Part shown: positions 59,185 through 64,000 of the stretch, one piece after another | Layout: each line of letters starts with the position of its first letter | Numbering within the stretch: position 1 is the first letter of the stretch | Source of the DNA: Streptomyces sp. 846.5 | GTDB taxonomy: Bacteria > Actinomycetota > Actinomycetes > Streptomycetales > Streptomycetaceae | Assembly (NCBI RefSeq): GCF_004365705.1 | Contig: NZ_SOBN01000002.1 | Location: forward strand, 1,798,001 to 1,862,000 | DNA length: 64,000 bases | Direction of reading: 5' to 3' | Program-made: the position numbers and the translations under genes | Notes under the pieces: generated by a model | Seen by the model: the letters and a program-made list of their open reading frames with translations, nothing else | Databases searched by the model: none | Told to the model about the DNA's origin: nothing

Positions 59185-59862
59185 TCAGGAGGCGAAGAGG
59201 CGCACGGCCCAGGCGGCGTGCTGCTCGGCGTAGAGGTCCAGCAGCGGCGCCGAGGCCGCTGGAAGGACGTCGACATCCCCCTTCGCAACAGCCTCGGCAG
59301 CCGCTTCGGCCGCCCGCGCCGAGACCTCGGCGAGCTGACTGGTGAGCCGGGCCAGGACGGCGGTGGCCTGGAAGGGGTCGAGTCCCAGCAGCCGGACGCA
59401 GGCGGTGACCGGCCCGGAGACGTTCTCGTAGGCCGCGGCCGAGGCCGCGTCGGCCGGGGTGAGCCCTGCCGCCGCCGCAGTGAGGCCGAGCACGACAGGT
59501 TGGTGCGCACCGCGCGGACGGTCCGCGGCCAGCCGCTCCAGCGCGGGGTCGGGCCAGACCGTGCGGGCGGCGCGGATCATCTGCCGGCCCAGGCGGCGCG
59601 AGGCGGCCCGCAGCGCCGGGGAGGGGATGCGGGCGTCCGCAGCACTGTCCAGGTCGAGCGGGTCGATCCGGCCGTCGGCCGCCGCCGCGGCGAGCGCGGC
59701 GGCGGTGAGTCCGGCGGTGTGCAGACGTCCGGTGCAGAACGCCGCCAGGGTGGCGGTGTCATGGATGCGTCCGGCCTTGACGGCGGCCTCGGCACCACCG
59801 GAGTGGGCGTGGCCGCCGGCCGGGAAGCGTCCGTCGGCGAGGACGAGGAGGGCTGGATTCAT
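59185..59862 (-). CDS. ureF: Urease accessory protein UreF
   Basis: A 225-aa Ure[28 protein letters not shown] is the N-terminal family motif (FPxGxxxxSxGxE-type), followed by an all-helical body ending [24 protein letters not shown]. It bridges UreD and UreG on the apo-enzyme. Separated from ureC by 47 bp that contain a 12-bp repeat. Confidence 0.92.
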   Translation of the reverse strand: MNPALLVLADGRFPAGGHAHSGGAEAAVKAGRIHDTATLAAFCTGRLHTAGLTAAALAAAAADGRIDPLDLDSAADARIPSPALRAASRRLGRQMIRAARTVWPDPALERLAADRPRGAHQPVVLGLTAAAAGLTPADAASAAAYENVSGPVTACVRLLGLDPFQATAVLARLTSQLAEVSARAAEAAAEAVAKGDVDVLPAASAPLLDLYAEQHAAWAVRLFAS

Positions 59863-59888
59863 CAGCTACTCGGAACAGTTGGCGGTCG

Positions 59889-59924
59889 GAAGCGGAATCA
59901 GAAGCGGAGTCAGAAGAGGAAGTA
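59889..59924. repeat. 12-bp repeat at the ureC/ureF junction
   Basis: Three tandem units, GAAGCGGAATCA, GAAGCGGAGTCA and a looser GAAGAGGAAGTA, straddling the ureC stop codon. Confidence 0.65.
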
Positions 59925-61685
59925 GCGCTGGGCCATGGGCAGTTCGGCCGCCGGCTGCGGTTCCACCACCTCACCGTCGATGCGGACGGTGAAGGTGTCG
60001 GGTTCGACGGTGACCTGGGGCCTGGCCGTGTTCTCGTACAGGTGGTCCTTGGTGACACCGCGGGTGTTCCGGATGGCGGTGAACGTTTTGCCGATGCCCA
60101 GGTCCTGCGCGAGCCGCTCGGGCAGGTGGTCGTCCAGGGCCGTCTGGGTGACGAAGTTGAGGGAGTTGGCGGCGGGGGCCCGGCCGATGGCGCCGAACAT
60201 GGGGCGCGGCAGCACCGGCTGCGGAGTGGGGATGGAGGCGTTGGCGTCGCCCATCTGCGCCCAGGCAATCTGTCCGCCCTTGATCACCAGATCGGGCTTG
60301 ACGCCGAAGAACGCCGGGTTCCACAGCACCAGGTCCGCCAGCTTCCCGGTCTCGACCGAGCCGATCTCGCCGTCCAGGCCCTGTGCCACCGCCGGGTTGA
60401 TGGTGTACTTCGCCACATAGCGCCGGGCGCGGTGGTTGTCGGCGCGACCGTCACCCGCCAGGGATCCCCGGCGACGCTTCATCACATGCGCGGTCTGCCA
60501 GGTCCGCATGATCACCTCGCCGACCCGGCCCATCGCCTGGGCGTCGGAGCTGATGATGGAGATCGCGCCCAGGTCGTGCAGGAAGTCCTCGGCGGCGATG
60601 GTCGACGGACGGATCCGCGACTCGGCGAACGCCAGGTCCTCGGGCACGCTGGGGCTGAGGTGGTGACAGACCATCAGCATGTCCAGGTGCTCGTCCACCG
60701 TGTTGCGGGTGTGCGGACGGGTCGGATTGGTCGAGCTGGGCAGGATGTTGAGCTCGCTGACCACGGTGATGATGTCCGGCGCGTGCCCGCCACCGGCTCC
60801 CTCGGTGTGGTAGGCGTGCACCCCGCGTCCGGCGATCGCGGCCAGGGTGTCCTGGACGAACCCGGCCTCGTTCAAGGTGTCGGTGTGGATCGCGAGTTGG
60901 GCGCCCGACTCCTCGCAGACCCGCAGGCAGGCGTCGATCGCGGCCGGGGTGGAACCCCAGTCCTCGTGGATCTTGAAGCCCAGGGCGCCGGCCCGCAGCT
61001 GCGCCCGCATCGACTCGGTGGAGACGGTGTTCCCCTTGCCCAGCAGCCCGAAGTTGACCGGGTACTGCTCGGCCGCCGCGAACATCCGGGCCAGGTGCCA
61101 GCTGCCGGGTGTGATCGTGGTGGCCTTGCTGCCCTCGGCCGGTCCGGTGCCGCCGCCCAGCAGCGTGGTGACGCCGCTGGCCAGTGCCTCCTCGAAGATC
61201 TGCGGGCAGATCAGGTGGACGTGCGCGTCCACGGCCCCGGCGGTGAGGATCTTGCCGTTGCCCGCGATCACCTCGGTCTCCGGGCCGATCACCAGATCCG
61301 GATGGACCCCGTCCATGGTCTCCGGGTTCCCGGCCTTGCCCAGCGCCACGATCCGCCCGTCGCGGATGCCCACATCGGCCTTGACGATGCCCCAGTGGTC
61401 CAGCACCACCACACCGGTGATCACCGTGTCGGGGGTGCCCTCGGCCCGGGAGACCCGGGACTGGCCCATGGACTCGCGGATCACCTTGCCGCCGCCGAAG
61501 ACCGCCTCGTCGCCGCCCGCGCTCAGGTCCTGCTCGACCTCGATCAGCAGATCGGTGTCGGCCAGCCGGATCCGGTCCCCCGCGGTCGGGCCGAACAGGT
61601 CCGCGTAGCGGCGGCGGGTCAGCGTCAGCGCCGCCGCGGCCGGACGAGGTGCGGTCGCGCCATTCGCGCCGGTCGCGTCAGTCAT
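59910..61685 (-). CDS. ureC: Urease alpha subunit UreC
   Basis: A 591-aa nickel amidohydrolase that splits urea. [37 protein letters not shown] holds the first nickel His pair; [18 protein letters not shown] holds the Lys that is carbamylated; [14 protein letters not shown] and [14 protein letters not shown] give more His ligands; [22 protein letters not shown] is the mobile-flap catalytic His. Nothing essential is missing. Overlaps ureB by 8 bp. N-terminus is about 20 residues longer than in short homologues ([19 protein letters not shown]). Confidence 0.98.
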   Translation of the reverse strand: MTDATGANGATAPRPAAAALTLTRRRYADLFGPTAGDRIRLADTDLLIEVEQDLSAGGDEAVFGGGKVIRESMGQSRVSRAEGTPDTVITGVVVLDHWGIVKADVGIRDGRIVALGKAGNPETMDGVHPDLVIGPETEVIAGNGKILTAGAVDAHVHLICPQIFEEALASGVTTLLGGGTGPAEGSKATTITPGSWHLARMFAAAEQYPVNFGLLGKGNTVSTESMRAQLRAGALGFKIHEDWGSTPAAIDACLRVCEESGAQLAIHTDTLNEAGFVQDTLAAIAGRGVHAYHTEGAGGGHAPDIITVVSELNILPSSTNPTRPHTRNTVDEHLDMLMVCHHLSPSVPEDLAFAESRIRPSTIAAEDFLHDLGAISIISSDAQAMGRVGEVIMRTWQTAHVMKRRRGSLAGDGRADNHRARRYVAKYTINPAVAQGLDGEIGSVETGKLADLVLWNPAFFGVKPDLVIKGGQIAWAQMGDANASIPTPQPVLPRPMFGAIGRAPAANSLNFVTQTALDDHLPERLAQDLGIGKTFTAIRNTRGVTKDHLYENTARPQVTVEPDTFTVRIDGEVVEPQPAAELPMAQRYFLF

Positions 61686-62037
61686 CGAGGCTCCCCTTCG
61701 TCTCGCCGCGCAGGCCCAGCACCTCGCGGCGCCCGCCCAGCGGAATCAGTTCGACCTCGGCCGGGATGCCGGGCTCGAAGCGCACGGCCGTGCCGGCCGG
61801 GATGTTCAACCGCCGGCCGTGGGCGGCCGCGCGGTCGAAGGCCAGGCCCGGGTTGGCCTCGGCGAAGTGGTAGTGCGACCCGACCTGGATCGGCCGGTCG
61901 GCGGCGTTGACCACGGCCAGCACGGTGACCGGACGGCCCAGGTTCAGCTGGATGTCGCCCTCGCCCAGCAGGATCTCACCGGGGATCAGGGGCGAGTCGG
62001 AGGCGCCGCCTTCGGCGCTCACGCGGTCGGCGCTCAT
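61678..62037 (-). CDS. ureB: Urease beta subunit UreB
   Basis: A 119-aa beta subunit. [73 protein letters not shown] is the full conserved domain. Start ATG 62037 overlaps the ureA stop (ATGA). A short charged N-terminal extension precedes the domain. Confidence 0.97.
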   Translation of the reverse strand: MSADRVSAEGGASDSPLIPGEILLGEGDIQLNLGRPVTVLAVVNAADRPIQVGSHYHFAEANPGLAFDRAAAHGRRLNIPAGTAVRFEPGIPAEVELIPLGGRREVLGLRGETKGSLDD

Positions 62038-62336
62038 GCGATCGGCTCGTGCACGGTCACCAGCTTGGTCCCGTCCGGGAATGTCGCCTCGACCTGGACG
62101 TCGTGGATCATCTCCGGGATGCCCTCCATGACGTCCGCGCGGGTGAGCACCTTGCGCCCCGACTCCATCAGTTCCGCGACGGTACGGCCGTCCCGCGCGC
62201 CCTCCAGGATGTGCACGGTGAGGATGGCGACGGTCTCGGGGTGGTTGAGCCGCAGCCCGCGTTCGCGCCGGGCCCGGGCCACATCTGCGGCCACATGGAT
62301 GAGCAGGCGTTCCTGCTCGTGCGGGGAGAGTCTCAT
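62034..62336 (-). CDS. ureA: Urease gamma subunit UreA
   Basis: A 100-aa gamma subunit, exactly the usual length. [39 protein letters not shown] with [32 protein letters not shown]. Start ATG 62336 is chosen over an upstream in-frame ATG because it gives the standard length; AAGAGGTG is upstream. First gene of ureABCFGD. No ureE is present, as is common in this group. Confidence 0.97.
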   Translation of the reverse strand: MRLSPHEQERLLIHVAADVARARRERGLRLNHPETVAILTVHILEGARDGRTVAELMESGRKVLTRADVMEGIPEMIHDVQVEATFPDGTKLVTVHEPIA

Positions 62337-62880
62337 CGGCGTGCACCTCTTGCGGGGCGTCCCATGCATGCTGCCTGGGGAGTTGGGACGCGGGCACGTC
62401 CTTGTGCCGCGAATGAGCCGGCGACCCTCCCGGTGCGCGGCGGGGGTACCGACCGCGAACGGCGTCGCACACGGGCCGCACTGCCCGCCGCCGCCACGGC
62501 CGATCCGCGCCCGGGGCCAGGATCGTGTGCCGACACGTTAGCGGAACGAAAGGGTTTCCGGTGAGGGGGCGCGTCACACCGACGCCCTCTTCTGCTGTCC
62601 GCACAGCAATGTCGTGCGCACGCCAGACCATTCGCATAAACGGAACCCGCCCGGCCGGAATGCGAGGCTCCGTCATTTATCGACCCCATCCGAACGAACG
62701 AGAACCAGACACGCAGAATGGCGCATCATCGCCCCGGAATTAACCATTCCGCTCAGCATCACAGCAGGTCAGACGATATCTCCGGGAGTTCTGTGATTTT
62801 TGTCAACCCCGCTGAAAAATCCCACAAAATGATCGTCGGAGCGCTGATCGTTCATGTTGTTGATGCACAGGAAACTCCAC
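62337..62880. other. Intergenic region between urease and NlpC/P60 transcripts
   Basis: No gene is seen. The left 250 bp are GC-rich and must hold the ureA promoter; the minus-strand stretch around 62530-62560 (CCTTTCGTTCCGCTAAC) is the most promoter-like part. From about 62690 onward the DNA turns AT-rich and contains a 7-bp inverted repeat GATTTTT/AAAAATC (near 62792-62820), marking the promoter region of the riboswitch-controlled gene. Confidence 0.5.
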
Positions 62881-62894
62881 GTGACAAGAGTCAC
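62881..62894. promoter_or_regulatory. Crp-like binding site
   Basis: GTGACAAGAGTCAC, a perfect 5-bp inverted repeat with 4-bp centre that fits the Streptomyces Crp pattern GTG-N6-GNCAC and the classical GTGA-N6-TCAC. It lies about 310 bp upstream of the cell-wall hydrolase gene and before its riboswitch. Crp and c-di-AMP control of a muralytic enzyme is reported for Streptomyces rpfA. Confidence 0.6.
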
Positions 62895-62999
62895 AAATAG
62901 CCGTTGGATCGTGAAGATCCCATAAAAACGTGCCAATACTGTCGGCCGAACGGAGAAGTCCTCGCCGCCGTGGCGAGGCGGTCCGGCCGGACGCCGAGT

Positions 63000-63172
63000 C
63001 TCGCCACCGGTCGGACGCCAGGTGCGCACACACCTGACAGGCGAGAGCGGGAGACCCGATCAGGGCGGGACGGCTCGACCGTCCCTTGGGGTGAAGCCGG
63101 CGCGTGACCTCACGCGGGCGGCCGGGCAGCTTTCGGAGCCCGAACCCGACAGGGAGACCTTTCGTAGGCGGT
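63000..63172 (+). ncRNA. ydaO-type c-di-AMP riboswitch
   Basis: The leader holds the conserved ydaO/yuaA segments in order: GCGGGAGACCCGA (near 63040), TTGGGGTGAAGCCGG (near 63088), then GGGCAGC...GAACCCGACAGGGAGACC and the closing CGTAGGCGG (63163-63171). The last element comes just before the Shine-Dalgarno GGAAGGAAA. In actinobacteria this riboswitch precedes NlpC/P60 and Rpf cell-wall hydrolase genes and is an off-switch on c-di-AMP binding. The 5' boundary is approximate. Confidence 0.9.
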
Positions 63173-63187
63173 TCCGGAAGGAAACGC

Positions 63188-63721
63188 ATGACTGCGTCCG
63201 AGCTCAACCATGCGCCCGAACAGGCCCATCAGGCCGGAGATGCCGCACCCGCCGGAGCAGCCCCGTCCCGGCTGAACAGCCGTCGCCGGCGGGCCGGGGT
63301 CACCACCGCACTCACCCTCGCCGCCTTCGCCGGCAGCACCCTGCTGGCGAGCAGCCCCGCCGACGCCGCGACCATCGAGGCCAAAGCCCTGAGCATCGCC
63401 GCGTCCAAGCACGGCGACCCCTATCGCTACGGCGCCGCGGGCCCCAACCGGTTCGACTGCTCCGGCCTGACGTACTACGCGTTCAAGCACGCCGGCAAGT
63501 CCCTGCCGCGCACCGCGCAGGCCCAGTACAACAGCGTCCAGCACATCTCCAAGGCCGGCCTGCGCCCCGGCGACCTGGTCTTCTTCCACTCCGGCAGCTA
63601 CGTCTACCACGTCGGTATCTATGCCGGCGGCGGGAAGGTCTGGCACGCTCCGTACACCGGCTCGTACGTGAAGCTGGAGCGGATCTGGACCAGCGCCGTC
63701 TGGTACGGCCGCATCCGCTGA
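63188..63721 (+). CDS. Secreted NlpC/P60 peptidoglycan hydrolase
   Basis: A 177-aa exported endopeptidase. A long N-terminal region (about 35 residues) and a hydrophobic helix GVTTALTLAAFAGSTLLASSPADAA with an ADA-A cleavage site precede a compact NlpC/P60 domain. The catalytic Cys is in NRFDCSGLTYYAF, the His in YHVGIYAGGGKVW, and a further His in WHAPYTG. Start ATG 63188 has GGAAGGAAA 6-14 nt upstream. It cuts peptide stems of the wall, for growth or spore germination. Regulated by riboswitch and probably Crp. Confidence 0.95.
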   Translation: MTASELNHAPEQAHQAGDAAPAGAAPSRLNSRRRRAGVTTALTLAAFAGSTLLASSPADAATIEAKALSIAASKHGDPYRYGAAGPNRFDCSGLTYYAFKHAGKSLPRTAQAQYNSVQHISKAGLRPGDLVFFHSGSYVYHVGIYAGGGKVWHAPYTGSYVKLERIWTSAVWYGRIR

Positions 63722-63737
63722 CCCGCACCCGAGGTCT

Positions 63738-63767
63738 CCGCGCGGCGGCTCCGGAGCCGCCGCGCGG
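63738..63767. terminator. Perfect 30-bp palindromic hairpin after NlpC/P60
   Basis: CCGCGCGGCGGCTCC/GGAGCCGCCGCGCGG is a perfect palindrome beginning 17 bp after the stop codon. It also lies 20 bp beyond the stop of the minus-strand partial gene at the edge, so it can end both transcripts. Confidence 0.88.
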
Positions 63768-63787
63768 GGAGGGCAGGCAGCGGACCG

Positions 63788-64000
63788 CTACTCGCCCGGG
63801 TAACGGACGCCGATCACCTCGCGGGCGGTGTCCAGGATCTCCATCACCTCGATGGTGTCCTGCCAGGTCACCAGGGGGCTCTCGGTCAGCCCCGCGCGCA
63901 GGCAGCGCATCGCCTCCTCCGCCTCGTGGGCGAAGCCGATGCCGGTGCGCGGCAGGCCGAACTCCTCCGGCTGCGCTTCGTCGCCCTCGCCGTTGCGGTA
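63788..64000 (-). CDS. Gfo/Idh/MocA-type oxidoreductase, C-terminal fragment
   Basis: About 71 residues are visible, ending GFAHEAEEAMRCLRAGLTESPLVTWQDTIEVMEILDTAREVIGVRYPGE. The motif GFAHEAEEAMRCLRAG-x5-PL-x4-T resembles the C-terminus of Gfo/Idh/MocA sugar dehydrogenases (HExxxxxxAIxxG...S...M). The gene starts outside the window. Confidence 0.75.
   Translation of the reverse strand, partial: YRNGEGDEAQPEEFGLPRTGIGFAHEAEEAMRCLRAGLTESPLVTWQDTIEVMEILDTAREVIGVRYPGE

Noticed and set aside
62537-62552. GTTAG-CGGAAC-GAAAG as a GlnR-like box upstream of urease
   Set aside because: It differs from GTNAC-N6-GAAAC in both halves. Urease is a known GlnR target in some actinobacteria, so it deserves a binding test, but the sequence alone is too weak.

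Overview
The window is high-GC actinobacterial DNA with strongly biased third codon positions, many GTG starts and 4-bp ATGA/GTGA overlaps. A full-length geosmin synthase, a Methyltransf_19 (DUF574) methyltransferase, a DUF5925 AAA protein, a DUF3099 protein, a c-di-AMP riboswitch before an NlpC/P60 hydrolase and a ureABCFGD operon all point to Streptomycetaceae (Streptomyces, Kitasatospora or Streptacidiphilus type). The genus is inference. No tRNA, rRNA or CRISPR array was seen.

Layout. 1-8.7 kb: a GH1 beta-glucosidase (cut by the window edge) diverges from a LacI repressor followed by a complete Opp/Dpp-type ABC importer. LacI-type operators lie between them and a terminator follows the operon. 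8.7-14.9 kb: a small secreted peptide, a DedA protein with a small coupled partner, a flavoprotein, a Methyltransf_19 enzyme, a DUF5925 ATPase, and a PadR-methyltransferase fusion with its own operator. 14.9-18.0 kb: the most unusual locus. A single protein joins an ECF sigma factor, a zinc-binding anti-sigma-like segment, a membrane helix and an extracellular GH128 beta-1,3-glucanase domain. It diverges from a thaumatin-like protein across an 87-bp near-palindrome carrying two matched, outward-facing candidate ECF promoters. 18-23.7 kb: peroxiredoxin, class V aminotransferase, geosmin synthase, PIG-V-like mannosyltransferase. 23.7-25.1 kb: an intact ISL3-family element with 8-bp target duplication, inserted between two small co-directional genes. 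25.4-30.3 kb: small accessory genes, including a PIN/HTH toxin-antitoxin pair, two regulators or hydrolases in a divergent pair, and several short genes, one apparently leaderless. 30.5-38.9 kb: secreted GH30 beta-glucanase with ricin-type domain, RpiB-like isomerase, PPK2, a MarR-controlled ABC exporter, a secreted trypsin-like protease and a CoA-transferase. 38.9-53.4 kb: an exopolysaccharide locus with four GT2 enzymes (one fused to a multi-span membrane region), two NodB deacetylases, a GH26-like protein, a Wzx-like flippase, a flavoprotein and an ATP-grasp ligase. 53.4-57.6 kb: PadR regulator, 2,4-dienoyl-CoA reductase, SDR, NUDIX. 57.6-62.3 kb: urease operon. 62.8-63.7 kb: Crp-like site, ydaO (c-di-AMP) riboswitch and NlpC/P60 hydrolase. 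The right edge holds the C-terminus of a Gfo/Idh/MocA-type oxidoreductase.

How it fits together. Four separate loci concern beta-glucans: oligosaccharide import plus GH1 beta-glucosidase, the ECF-GH128 protein, the thaumatin-like protein, and the GH30 enzyme. This fits sensing and attack of fungal walls, but function is inferred from families only. The ECF-GH128/thaumatin pair is the best candidate for an undescribed system: a membrane-tethered sigma factor whose outside sensor is a glucanase fold, with its own gene and an effector gene sharing one promoter motif.
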